Origin: Acidobacteriaceae bacterium
GTDB lineage: Bacteria > Acidobacteriota > Terriglobia > Terriglobales > Acidobacteriaceae
Assembly (NCBI GenBank): GCA_021323655.1
Contig: JAJPKO010000036.1
Coordinates: forward strand, 1 to 64,000
Direction of reading: 5' to 3'
DNA length: 64,000 bases
Made by a program: the position numbers and the translations under genes. The notes under the pieces are model-generated. The model made no database searches. It was given only the letters and a program-made list of their open reading frames with translations, and had not been told where the DNA came from. This document shows positions 9,134 through 17,082 of the stretch, piece after piece (position 1 is the first letter of the stretch; every line of letters starts with the position of its first letter).

Positions 9134-10849
9134 ATGAGGTGTCTGTTTCCTACCCTTGTTGCCGGACTCTTTTCTGCTGCGGCCTGCTTCGCCCAGACTG
9201 CGAAGACCACCGACTCGAACCTTGTTCCGGGAAAGTTCGTCGAAGTCACCAACCAGGTGGGCGTACATTTTCAGCATGTCGCCCCACACACATCAAAGAA
9301 GTACCTCATCGAGACGATGGGCTCCGGCACCGCACTCTTTGATTACGACAACGACGGCCGTCTCGACATTTTTCTCGTCAATGGTGCTCCTTTCGGCGAC
9401 CCGACGCCCAAAGGCACCATTCCGCAAAAGAGCGGCCCACAGGACTGGAATCGTCTTTACCACCAAAAGCCCGATGGCACCTTTGAAGACGTGACCGAAA
9501 AGGCCGGACTCCAGGGCGTCGGCTATGGAATGGGCGTGGCTGTTGGCGACTACGATAACGACGGCTACGAAGATCTCTACGTGACCGCTTATGGCGGAAA
9601 CAAGCTCTACCACAATAACGGCAACGGCACATTTACGGACGTAACGGAAAAGGCCGGCGTGGGCGGCAGCGGCTGGTCCACCAGTGCTGCGTGGGTAGAT
9701 CTCGACGGTGACGGCCTGCTCGATCTCGTCGTACTGCGCTACATCCAGTGGGACTGGGACGACATCTGGTGCGGTGAGCATCGTGAAGGCTATCGCGGAT
9801 ATTGCCATCCCGACGTCTTTCAGCCCATCGCCATGCTCGTCTACCACAACAACGGCGATGGCACATTTACTGAAGAGGCGCACAAGCTCGGCCTCGACAA
9901 GCCAGCCAAGGCGCTCGGTATCGCCATCGGTGACTACGACCACGATGGACACATTGACATCATGGTTGCCAACGATTCCATGGTCGAGTTCCTCTTCCAC
10001 AACAAGGGCGACGGGAGTTTTGAAGAAGTTGGCCTCGAATCAGAAATCGCCGTGGACGGCGAGGGGCGTACCTATGCCGGGATGGGCGTGGATTTCTCCG
10101 ATTACAATAACGACGGTCTACCGGACCTCATCATCACCAACCTCGCCAACCAGAAGTACGCACTTTACCAGAACAGCGGTGACGGCTCATTTACCTACGC
10201 CAGCTACACCAGTGGCATTGGCGGCATGACGCTACTGCATTCCGGCTGGGGCATCCGCTTTATGGACTACGACAACGACGGTTGGAAGGACCTGCTCATC
10301 GCGCAGGGGCACGACCTGGACACTATCGAAAAGACCTTCCCGCAACTGCACTATCGCGAGCCGATGCTGCTGGCCCGCAACATTGATGGGAAGAAGTTTG
10401 TGGATGTTTCGCCCATCTCCGGCGACGTTTTCACAAAACGCTGGGTCGGCCGCGGAATGGCCGTAGGCGACATCAATAATGACGGCAAGCTGGACGCAGT
10501 CGTAACTGAGAACAACGGTCCTGCGCACGTGCTCATCAATCAGACGGAAACTGGCAACCACTGGCTGGGCCTGAGCCTCATTGGCCATAAGAGCAACCGT
10601 GACGCCATTGGCGCAATGATAAAGATCACCACCTCAGCCGGACCGCAGTGGGAGACCGTGACCACCTCATCCAGCTACCTGTCTTCCAACGATAAGCACG
10701 TTCACTTCGGGCTGGGTAAAGACACCGCAGCGCAGACCGTCGAAATTCACTGGCCGAGCGGCGTCGTCCAGACACTGAAAGATGTAAAGGGCGACCGTTA
10801 TGTAACTGTGGACGAGCCATCGAACACTGAAACTGCGGCCAAAAAGTAA
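9134..10849 (+). CDS. CRTAC1-type FG-GAP/VCBS repeat protein with ASPIC/UnbV domain (copy 2)
   Basis: The protein has 571 residues, with a signal peptide (LFPTLVAGLFSAAACFAQ), seven FG-GAP units with DxDxDG loops (DYDNDGRLD, DLDGDGLLD, DYNNDGLPD, DINNDGKLD), and a C-terminal ASPIC/UnbV domain (NHWLGLSLIG, SSYLSSNDKHVHFGLG). The ATG abuts the TAA of copy 1 (TAAATG), so the two are translated together. The copies share architecture and many motif positions but differ widely between motifs, so the duplication is old or the two have distinct roles. Cell-surface carbohydrate or protein binding is a guess from the propeller fold. Confidence 0.87.
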   Translation: MRCLFPTLVAGLFSAAACFAQTAKTTDSNLVPGKFVEVTNQVGVHFQHVAPHTSKKYLIETMGSGTALFDYDNDGRLDIFLVNGAPFGDPTPKGTIPQKSGPQDWNRLYHQKPDGTFEDVTEKAGLQGVGYGMGVAVGDYDNDGYEDLYVTAYGGNKLYHNNGNGTFTDVTEKAGVGGSGWSTSAAWVDLDGDGLLDLVVLRYIQWDWDDIWCGEHREGYRGYCHPDVFQPIAMLVYHNNGDGTFTEEAHKLGLDKPAKALGIAIGDYDHDGHIDIMVANDSMVEFLFHNKGDGSFEEVGLESEIAVDGEGRTYAGMGVDFSDYNNDGLPDLIITNLANQKYALYQNSGDGSFTYASYTSGIGGMTLLHSGWGIRFMDYDNDGWKDLLIAQGHDLDTIEKTFPQLHYREPMLLARNIDGKKFVDVSPISGDVFTKRWVGRGMAVGDINNDGKLDAVVTENNGPAHVLINQTETGNHWLGLSLIGHKSNRDAIGAMIKITTSAGPQWETVTTSSSYLSSNDKHVHFGLGKDTAAQTVEIHWPSGVVQTLKDVKGDRYVTVDEPSNTETAAKK

Positions 10850-10895
10850 AAGCGAAGTAACCCATTCCGTGACGGACAGAAGCACCGATGAATAA

Positions 10896-10932
10896 AAATG
10901 GCCAGAGCATTTCAATCGCGGCCTGGCCATTT
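10896..10932. terminator. Bidirectional terminator between CRTAC1 copy 2 and the alpha-galactosidase
   Basis: A 10-bp perfect stem (AAATGGCCAG / CTGGCCATTT) with a 17-nt loop lies between two convergent genes. Reading leftward, a T-rich tail (TTTTTATTC) follows, which best suits the alpha-galactosidase transcript; rightward the tail is weaker. Confidence 0.7.
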
Positions 10933-10944
10933 CACAAAACCAGA

Positions 10945-13155
10945 CTACTGCATCCGATCCAGCCTGAACGCCGTCGCCTGAAAGTCTCCGCGCAGATCAA
11001 GGTCCACACCGTGGTCCATCCAGTAGGCACCGCTGGCTGATTCCGGCAGATGTGAGCCCACTTTTTCCGTGATCCAATGCACCCGGTATTGCGCATTGCG
11101 GTCAAGTCCGCGCAGAAAGACACGAGGATATGGATACCCCATCTGGCTGGAGTGCAGAAACGCAAAGACCGCCGCCTGACTTCCGTCTTGGGCCACCGAT
11201 TCCGTCACCGAATACTCGCTTCCGTCCGTGGGCAGAATCAGCCGATAGAGCGCCCCATGCTGCACCGTCTCACGAACCTGCTTGTACTCCTCGATCAGGT
11301 GCCTGGCTGTGGCAAAGTCTTCATCTTTCCAGTTGTTCAGATTTGCTCCCACTCCGAGCGAGCCTTGCATCGAGGAAAGGAAACGGTATTCAAGCGACGT
11401 GGTCCGTTGGTTCACCCAGTTCGGCGAATCCGTAACCCACGCCATCATTACGCCTGGAGTGTATGCGTAGGTAAATCCGTTCTGGATCGTAAGCCGGTCA
11501 AACGGATCGGTATTGTCCGAGGTCCAGATTTCATCTGTGTAATGTAGAATGCCGAGGTCCACGCGCCCGCCGCCGCCTGAGCAGTCTTCAATCTCCACCT
11601 TCGGGTGCTTCTCGCGCAGCTCCCTCAGAATTGAGTACAGATTCTGGATGTACTTGACGTAGACCTTCTTCTGCTCGTCCGGAGCAACAGCTGGCCAGCC
11701 CGGCTCTGACCAGTTGCGGTTGTAGTCCCACTTGAGGAAGGCGATATTGTTTTCGCTCAGCAGCTTGTCCAGAAAGCCGAAGACATAATCGCGCACATCC
11801 TGCCGCGCCAGGTTCAGCACAAGCTGGTTGCGTCCTTCAGTGCGCGGACGCCCGGTAAAGTTCAGCACCCAGTCCGGATGCTTGCGGTAAAGGTCGCTGT
11901 CCGGGTTCACCATCTCCGGCTCGACCCAGATGCCGAAATCCATGCCCAGCGAATGCACCTTATCAATCAGCGGCTTCAGGCCTTCAGGGAACTTCTGCTT
12001 GTTCACATACCAGTCGCCCAGTCCGGCATGGTCGTCTTTGCGCTGGCCAAACCACCCGTCATCTATCACAAACCGTTCCACGCCAATTTTTGCAGCTTTT
12101 TCTGCAAGCGCCTCCTGCCCCTGTTCGGTCACGTTGAAGGCAGTTGCTTCCCACGAGTTGTAAAGCACCGGACGAGGCCGCGGCTTCGGCGATTCAGGCA
12201 GCACGTTCGCAAGCTCAAACTCGTGCAGCAGGCGCGACGCTCCGCCAATCCCATGCTCGGTAAATCCACCATAGAAAACAGGAGTTTCCAGCTCCTCACC
12301 CGGCGCCAGTTTGTAGCCAAAATCGAACGGATTGTAGCCGCCCGTAATGCGTACCTGGTCCATCACGTCCTGCTGGATCGTGATGCGCCACGATCCGCTC
12401 CATGCCAGCGCGCCAAACCACACATCCCCTGTGTCCTGGTCTTTGCTGTAACCGCGTTCAATCGCAAACCAGGGATTGTTCTGGTGTCCGGTCGAGCCGC
12501 GGCGGCTCTCAATCACGCGTGCACCCTGTCGCACCGGCTCATGCTGCACGCTCCATTCGCTGCCCCAGCGTCCGGTCAGGTAGTAGAGCCAGTAGTCTTT
12601 TTCATTGGGCAGCGACCACGATGCGGCCGCGGCCTCCTCAACCATTACCGGTGAACTCGTCTTGTTTGTAATGACAGCTGAACGGGCAAGAATGCCGGTC
12701 TTAGCATCAATCTGGTACTTCAGCTTTACATAGATTTCACGCTGAATGTCTTTCAGCCGGACAGTCAGCGTGTCTCCGTGGATACTGTGGTCCACATAGT
12801 GCAGAACCAGATCGCGATTGCCATCCGGGAAGGTGACCTTGAGCGCAGGCTCGTAATAAAAGGCCGATCCCCAACCAGGAAACTCCTGCAGAGTACTGCT
12901 GTTTGCCAAATCAAACGATGCATTGCCCTCACTTGCATGGGCCGGCCCCAGCGGATCACCTGCGCTCAGCCGCGCTCCCCAATAGATGGGCTGCAGCTCA
13001 TCATCGTTATTCACGCCAAACGCATAGGACACATCGCCGCCACTCAGGCGAAACACACGCGTCTGCGCGTCAAAGGCAACGGGCGCAGTCTGCGCAAATG
13101 TATGCGTGTACATCAGAAGAAAAACAACAGCGGCAAGCAGTCTTGCAATCTTCAT
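10945..13155 (-). CDS. Secreted alpha-galactosidase, GH36
   Basis: This enzyme removes terminal alpha-1,6-linked galactose from melibiose, raffinose or galactomannan side chains. The 736-residue protein starts at ATG 13155, preceded by AGGAG about 10 bases upstream, and has a signal peptide (ARLLAAVVFLLMYTHTFAQ). An N-terminal beta-supersandwich runs to ~320, then a TIM barrel. The retaining nucleophile is Asp477 in LKWDYNRNWSEPGW and the acid/base is Asp547 in WTSDNTDPFDRL; RFVIDDGWF and IWVEPEMV are further GH36 signatures. Length and catalytic positions match bacterial GH36 enzymes of about 730 residues. It is monocistronic, leftward, with a terminator 13 bases past the stop. Confidence 0.93.
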   Translation of the reverse strand: MKIARLLAAVVFLLMYTHTFAQTAPVAFDAQTRVFRLSGGDVSYAFGVNNDDELQPIYWGARLSAGDPLGPAHASEGNASFDLANSSTLQEFPGWGSAFYYEPALKVTFPDGNRDLVLHYVDHSIHGDTLTVRLKDIQREIYVKLKYQIDAKTGILARSAVITNKTSSPVMVEEAAAASWSLPNEKDYWLYYLTGRWGSEWSVQHEPVRQGARVIESRRGSTGHQNNPWFAIERGYSKDQDTGDVWFGALAWSGSWRITIQQDVMDQVRITGGYNPFDFGYKLAPGEELETPVFYGGFTEHGIGGASRLLHEFELANVLPESPKPRPRPVLYNSWEATAFNVTEQGQEALAEKAAKIGVERFVIDDGWFGQRKDDHAGLGDWYVNKQKFPEGLKPLIDKVHSLGMDFGIWVEPEMVNPDSDLYRKHPDWVLNFTGRPRTEGRNQLVLNLARQDVRDYVFGFLDKLLSENNIAFLKWDYNRNWSEPGWPAVAPDEQKKVYVKYIQNLYSILRELREKHPKVEIEDCSGGGGRVDLGILHYTDEIWTSDNTDPFDRLTIQNGFTYAYTPGVMMAWVTDSPNWVNQRTTSLEYRFLSSMQGSLGVGANLNNWKDEDFATARHLIEEYKQVRETVQHGALYRLILPTDGSEYSVTESVAQDGSQAAVFAFLHSSQMGYPYPRVFLRGLDRNAQYRVHWITEKVGSHLPESASGAYWMDHGVDLDLRGDFQATAFRLDRMQ

Positions 13156-13347
13156 GGACAACGGTTCTCCTAGGGGAAAGCTATGTAAGCTAAACCATAT
13201 ATGGAGTGGCAGGAAGGTGTCATCCCGTCTCATCAAACCGAGTTACCTTGCACATGGGGTCAAGAAGGGAATAGCAATGGCATCTTTCCCAGGATTCCGG
13301 TACTCTATTAGGAGCCCCGTTTGGGCAAGTCTGGAGGTGTAGTTCCA

Positions 13348-13545
13348 TTGGCAGAGGTTCGTGTGCAGGAAGGCGAGCCGCTTGAAAATGCATTGCGCCG
13401 GTTTAAGCGTAAGGTGCAGCAGGAGGACATCATTAAGGAAGTGAAGCGTCATTCCTTCTACCTGAAGCCCGGTGAAAAGCGCCGCATGAAGGAAGCGCTG
13501 GCGCGCAAGCGGAACCGCAAAAAGGCCCGCAAAGAGCAGGACTAA
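13348..13545 (+). CDS. rpsU: 30S ribosomal protein S21
   Basis: S21 sits on the small subunit near the anti-Shine-Dalgarno and aids initiation. The 65-residue protein begins at TTG 13348, nine bases after a GGAGGT Shine-Dalgarno, and reads AEVRVQEGEPLENALRRFK, then KRHSFYLKPGEKRR and a basic tail (RKRNRKKARKEQD), all typical of the family. A longer in-frame start at 13321 (also TTG) would put the Shine-Dalgarno inside the gene, so it was not used. A palindrome CCATATATGG lies at 13195-13204 in the upstream region shared with the alpha-galactosidase gene. Confidence 0.93.
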   Translation: MAEVRVQEGEPLENALRRFKRKVQQEDIIKEVKRHSFYLKPGEKRRMKEALARKRNRKKARKEQD

Positions 13546-13566
13546 CACCTTCCAACCAGAAACCCA

Positions 13567-13597
13567 TGCCCCCTGTGCTTTCCAATGCGCGGGGGCA
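13567..13597 (+). terminator. Hairpin downstream of rpsU
   Basis: A 7-bp GC-rich stem (TGCCCCC / GGGGGCA) with a 17-nt loop begins 21 bases after the rpsU stop. No clear T-run follows, so termination is likely but not sure. Confidence 0.4.
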
Positions 13598-13779
13598 AGA
13601 ATCTGCAGTCCGATTGGCCAGTTTTCTTAAATTCTGGCGTTCGCCGCCGTTCTCAGCGGCATGGGCCCCTTGTAAATTCAGCCGTGCAGTTGTAATCGAA
13701 CAGATCTCCCGCCAGACCTTAAAGCGGAGGTTCTGCGCCTTTGCTGCGGCAGTTCCACAGCAGGGCTGGGGACGCCAAC

Positions 13780-14103
13780 ATGGACTTCACTGACAGGATC
13801 CTCAAGTGCGTAGACTGCGGCAACGAATTTGTCTTTACCGCAGGCGAACAGCTTTTCTTCCACGACAAGCAATTCAGGAACGATCCCAAGCGCTGCAAAC
13901 AGTGCAAAGCAAAGCGTGCTGCGGGTGGCGCCTCCGCCCGCACAGAAACGCGGACGGTCTGCTCTGAATGTGGAGCGGAAACTACCGTGCCATTTAAGCC
14001 AACCCAGGGACGCCCCGTGCTCTGCCGCGAATGCTTCCAGAAGAAACGCAGCGCGCCGACATCCGGGCCTGCCGCTGGTGTAGGCCGCCCGGCAGCTTTA
14101 TAG
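13780..14103 (+). CDS. Double zinc-ribbon protein
   Basis: This small protein of 107 residues contains two zinc ribbons: C10xxC13 ... C39xxC42 and C61xxC64 ... C82xxC85. The first half (KCVDCGNEF, FHDKQFRNDPKRCKQCK) matches the probable zinc-binding domain seen in many acidobacterial and chloroflexal proteins; the second is a rubredoxin-like knuckle pair. The role is unknown; nucleic-acid or protein contacts are usual for such ribbons. The ATG at 13780 begins MDFTDRILKC. It is convergent with the response regulator gene. Confidence 0.75.
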   Translation: MDFTDRILKCVDCGNEFVFTAGEQLFFHDKQFRNDPKRCKQCKAKRAAGGASARTETRTVCSECGAETTVPFKPTQGRPVLCRECFQKKRSAPTSGPAAGVGRPAAL

Positions 14104-14185
14104 GTGTTTCCGAAGAGCTACAGACCTGCGCCTGATCGCGCCGGGGCTTTGCCAATTTCTGAGCAGAGAAGTGTAACGAGCGAGT

Positions 14186-14213
14186 ACCCCCATCCTTAGA
14201 GGGAGATGTGGGT
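14186..14213. repeat. Diverged copy of the GATGTGGG hairpin repeat
   Basis: An imperfect stem (ACCCCCATC / GATGTGGGT, one mismatch) lies between the convergent zinc-ribbon and response-regulator genes. It resembles the third hairpin of the repeats flanking atpA (CCCACATCTC / GAGATGTGGG) and is followed by the same TTTC. It may also serve as a weak terminator for either gene. Confidence 0.4.
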
Positions 14214-14228
14214 TTCAGTCGGGGAAAC

Positions 14229-14696
14229 CTACTTGCTGCGGCCGGACGCCACTTTTGAGGTAGAACGCTTACCGGAACCTGTACTTACGCCAGCGAAGGC
14301 AAGGTCATGCGCGCTGCGAACACGCTTCTTGTCCTCATGTGTTACCAGCAGGGCCTCAATCTGCACCAGCAGGTCCTGTGTGTTCATCGGCTTCACCAGC
14401 ACTTCATCTGCGCTCTGATCCTCCATCTCGGAGTCCGCCGCGGGGTACGCTGTCAGCATGGCAACAGCAGGCTTATATGGCGCTTTTCTTGCCGCCTGCA
14501 CAACATCCAGTCCGGCGGTGTCACTTTCCATGCGCATGTCCGTGATGACCATGTGATATTGCCCGCTCTTGATTTTGGACTTTGCTTCGCGGGCGGAGGC
14601 GGCTGTTTCCACCTCGAAGCCGTTGATTTCAAGAACAGCCTTCAGCGTCAGCAAAATTGCCAGTTCATCGTCCACAAGCAAAATGCGCCGTTTCAT
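14229..14696 (-). CDS. Single-domain response regulator (CheY-like receiver)
   Basis: The protein has 155 residues. The receiver domain covers ~1-120, with the acidic pair D9/D10 (LVDDE), the phospho-acceptor Asp53 (VITDMRM), and Lys102 in VKPMN; Thr83 lies in MLTAYPA. The C-terminal ~35 residues are Ser/Lys-rich and hold no output domain. ATG 14696 is preceded by GGAG at 5 bases. No histidine kinase is nearby, so its partner is elsewhere. It faces away from mtaB across a 79-base gap. Confidence 0.88.
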   Translation of the reverse strand: MKRRILLVDDELAILLTLKAVLEINGFEVETAASAREAKSKIKSGQYHMVITDMRMESDTAGLDVVQAARKAPYKPAVAMLTAYPAADSEMEDQSADEVLVKPMNTQDLLVQIEALLVTHEDKKRVRSAHDLAFAGVSTGSGKRSTSKVASGRSK

Positions 14697-14775
14697 ACAT
14701 ACTCCTGTGCATGGTTGGTGGCCGACCACTCCGGACCAGCCACAGATGCCCTTGTCCGGTTGTTACACTTAACAT

Positions 14776-16116
14776 GTGGAAGGATATCACGTTGAGAACT
14801 TTGGCTGCCGCGCCAGCCGCTCCGATGGAGAGGCCATTGCTTCCGAATTGCGCCATCGTGGTCTCCGCTCCGCCGATGATTTTTCCACCGCCACCGTCGT
14901 CGTTGTCAATACCTGTAGCGTCACCGACGAGGCCGACCGCGAAGCGCGCGCATATATCCGCCGCGTCCACCGCCGGAACCCGCAGGCAAGAATCGTAGTC
15001 ACGGGATGCTATGCGCAGCGCGCTCCTGAAGAAGTGGCAGCGATAGAAGGCGTCCATGCTGTTATTGGTAACAGCCACAAGTCTCTGGTGGTATCTGAGA
15101 TCACTCAGCCTTTCGGCTTCGTGCCCATCGCGCGGCTGGTCAACAGCGTTCCTGTTCTGCACGATCAGGACTTCGCGCATACAGAATTGTCCGTTCTCCC
15201 ATTTGCTGAAGACGCACAGCAGACCCGTCCCAATCTCAAGGTGCAGGACGGCTGTGCCAACCGCTGCTCCTTTTGCATCATCCCGGAAACACGCGGTCCC
15301 AGCCGTTCAATCCCGCTCGCGGAATGCGTGGCCTCCATCCACCGCTTTGTCGAGAGTGGCGGCAAAGAGCTCGTTCTGTCCGGCATCAATCTGGGCCGCT
15401 GGGGACGCGACCTCCACCCGCAGCAGCGATTCGCTGATCTCATCGCCGCAATTCTTGAAAAGACATCGCTGCCGCGCCTACGCCTCAGCTCCATCGAGCC
15501 AATGGACTGGACGCCGGAGATGCTCGCGCTCTACGCGCAATATGCGCCCCAGGGGCGTCTCGCCCGACATGCGCACCTTCCACTGCAATCCGGTTCCGAT
15601 ACGATTCTGCGCAAAATGCATCGCCGCTATCGTCCATGGCATTACGCAGAAAAGCTCGCAAACATTCGCGCCCTGATGCCGGACGCGGCGATTGGCGCAG
15701 ACGTCATGGTCGGCTTTCCCGGAGAAACAGACGCACTTTTCCAGGAAAGCCATGACTTCATCGCCGCGCAGCCTTTTACCTATCTGCACCTTTTTCCGTT
15801 CTCTGCGCGCCCCGGAACACCCGCAGCCGCGATGCACCGCGAAATTCCGGTCTCGTCGCGGCAGGTGGACGAACGCATGGCCGCTCTGCGCAATCTGATC
15901 GCAGGGAAGAACCGTGCCTTTCGTGAATCATTCCTCGGTCGTGAATTAAGCGTCATCACATTACAAGGCCACTGGGAAGGGGCCACCTTCGCGCTGTCTG
16001 ACAACTTCATCAAAGTGGAAATCAACGCAGAACTCCCCGCGAACCGCCTTGTGAATGTGCGCATCACAGACCTGGGCGAAACCGGCCTTCGCGCTTCCCA
16101 TCTGCCGTCAACCTGA
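14776..16116 (+). CDS. mtaB: tRNA (t6A37) methylthiotransferase MtaB
   Basis: MtaB is a radical-SAM enzyme that adds a methylthio group to t6A at position 37 of tRNAs reading ANN codons. The 446-residue protein starts at GTG with EGYHVENFGCRASRSDG, as in MtaB rather than MiaB. The UPF0004 domain carries Cys11, Cys47 (NTCSVT) and Cys78 (TGCYAQ) for the auxiliary 4Fe-4S cluster. The radical-SAM cluster is C160ANRC164SFC167. The C-terminal TRAM region is present but short. It ends 23 bases before the convergent iclR-type gene. Confidence 0.92.
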   Translation: MEGYHVENFGCRASRSDGEAIASELRHRGLRSADDFSTATVVVVNTCSVTDEADREARAYIRRVHRRNPQARIVVTGCYAQRAPEEVAAIEGVHAVIGNSHKSLVVSEITQPFGFVPIARLVNSVPVLHDQDFAHTELSVLPFAEDAQQTRPNLKVQDGCANRCSFCIIPETRGPSRSIPLAECVASIHRFVESGGKELVLSGINLGRWGRDLHPQQRFADLIAAILEKTSLPRLRLSSIEPMDWTPEMLALYAQYAPQGRLARHAHLPLQSGSDTILRKMHRRYRPWHYAEKLANIRALMPDAAIGADVMVGFPGETDALFQESHDFIAAQPFTYLHLFPFSARPGTPAAAMHREIPVSSRQVDERMAALRNLIAGKNRAFRESFLGRELSVITLQGHWEGATFALSDNFIKVEINAELPANRLVNVRITDLGETGLRASHLPST

Positions 16117-16139
16117 GCAGAACCGCGGACCCAAAGCCA

Positions 16140-16943
16140 TTACCTTCGCCCGGCCTTCTTCTCCCCCTGTGTCGCCGGATGCGCTACTCCACCGATCGCC
16201 TCCGTCAGCTTCACGCTCGCATTCCGCAGTGCACAGCGCACCTGCTTTGGAGTGGTTGGGTCTTCCATGCGTGCAAGATAAGGCACCGTCAGCGCAGCCA
16301 CTGCATTTCCCTGCTCATCCAGTACCGGGTAACTGATGTTGATGACGCCACGAATCTCATAGCTGTCGCGCTCCTCATATCCCTGCGCCTGAATTTTGGA
16401 AAGGTGTTCGTCCAGGTCTTTCGGAACTTTGTTACCAGTGCGGTGTTGCCATGTTTCCACCGCACGCTCACGCGCCTCTTGTGGAAGATGCGCCAGAATC
16501 ACATGCCCTGTAGAAGCATGCATCAGATCAACAATGGATCCGGCCTTGACATAGAACCCCGGACTGATGGGCGAGTCGGCCTGCGCCACAATCACTACCT
16601 GCCCGGCTTCGAGCACTCCCAGGTGGCACGACTGGTTCAGCTCGTGTACCACCTCCTGCATAATCGGCAGCGCCTCTGAAACCAGACGCTTCGTCGGCGG
16701 ATACTCCTGCGCCATGCGAAACATCTTCAGCGTCAGTCGAAAGCGGTCATCTCCATCGGAGCGCGCGATATAGCCACGGTCTTCCAGGCACAGCAGCATG
16801 CGGAATATTTCTGAGACTGTGCGGTTCAGCCTTCGCGCCACATCGCTTTTTGTCAGTCCGGAAGGCTCCTGGGCAAACAACTCAAGAATATCGAGTCCTT
16901 TTTCAAGAGCAGGAGCAGGGTAGCTTCTCTTAATCGTTTTCAA
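16140..16943 (-). CDS. IclR family transcriptional regulator of the fucose locus
   Basis: The 267-residue protein has an N-terminal winged helix (LEKGLDILELFAQ, SDVARRLNRTVSEIFRMLLCLEDRGYI) and a C-terminal GAF-like effector domain (SCHLGVLEAGQVVIV, STGHVILA, ISYPVLDEQGNAVAALTVPYL). IclR proteins usually repress a neighbouring catabolic operon until a pathway metabolite binds. Here the gene is divergent from the fucosidase-led run, so it most likely controls that run; an L-fucose-pathway intermediate would be the natural ligand. That assignment comes from context only. Confidence 0.88.
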   Translation of the reverse strand: MKTIKRSYPAPALEKGLDILELFAQEPSGLTKSDVARRLNRTVSEIFRMLLCLEDRGYIARSDGDDRFRLTLKMFRMAQEYPPTKRLVSEALPIMQEVVHELNQSCHLGVLEAGQVVIVAQADSPISPGFYVKAGSIVDLMHASTGHVILAHLPQEARERAVETWQHRTGNKVPKDLDEHLSKIQAQGYEERDSYEIRGVINISYPVLDEQGNAVAALTVPYLARMEDPTTPKQVRCALRNASVKLTEAIGGVAHPATQGEKKAGRR

Positions 16944-17082
16944 CGTGTATGTCCGGCATCGCAGAATTTTTATTAGCAGAAATTGTATATCTCAAGACCC
17001 GCCCAATCTATGCATTGTTCATCAAAACCACTTTTAGCGTATAAAAAAGGGGCAATTGTTTTTTCCAACCGGAGAGATGAAA
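16944..17082. promoter_or_regulatory. Divergent iclR/fucosidase promoter region
   Basis: This 139-base AT-rich gap separates the regulator from the fucose run. A possible rightward promoter is TTGTTC at 17015-17020 with TATAAA at 17040-17045, but the 19-base spacing is long. No clear IclR palindrome was found. Confidence 0.3.

Noticed and set aside
7550-10600. Regular GAC-AAC-GAC-GGC repeats resembling a tandem array
   Set aside because: They are the coding repeats of Ca-binding FG-GAP loops; spacing and sequence are not those of a CRISPR array.
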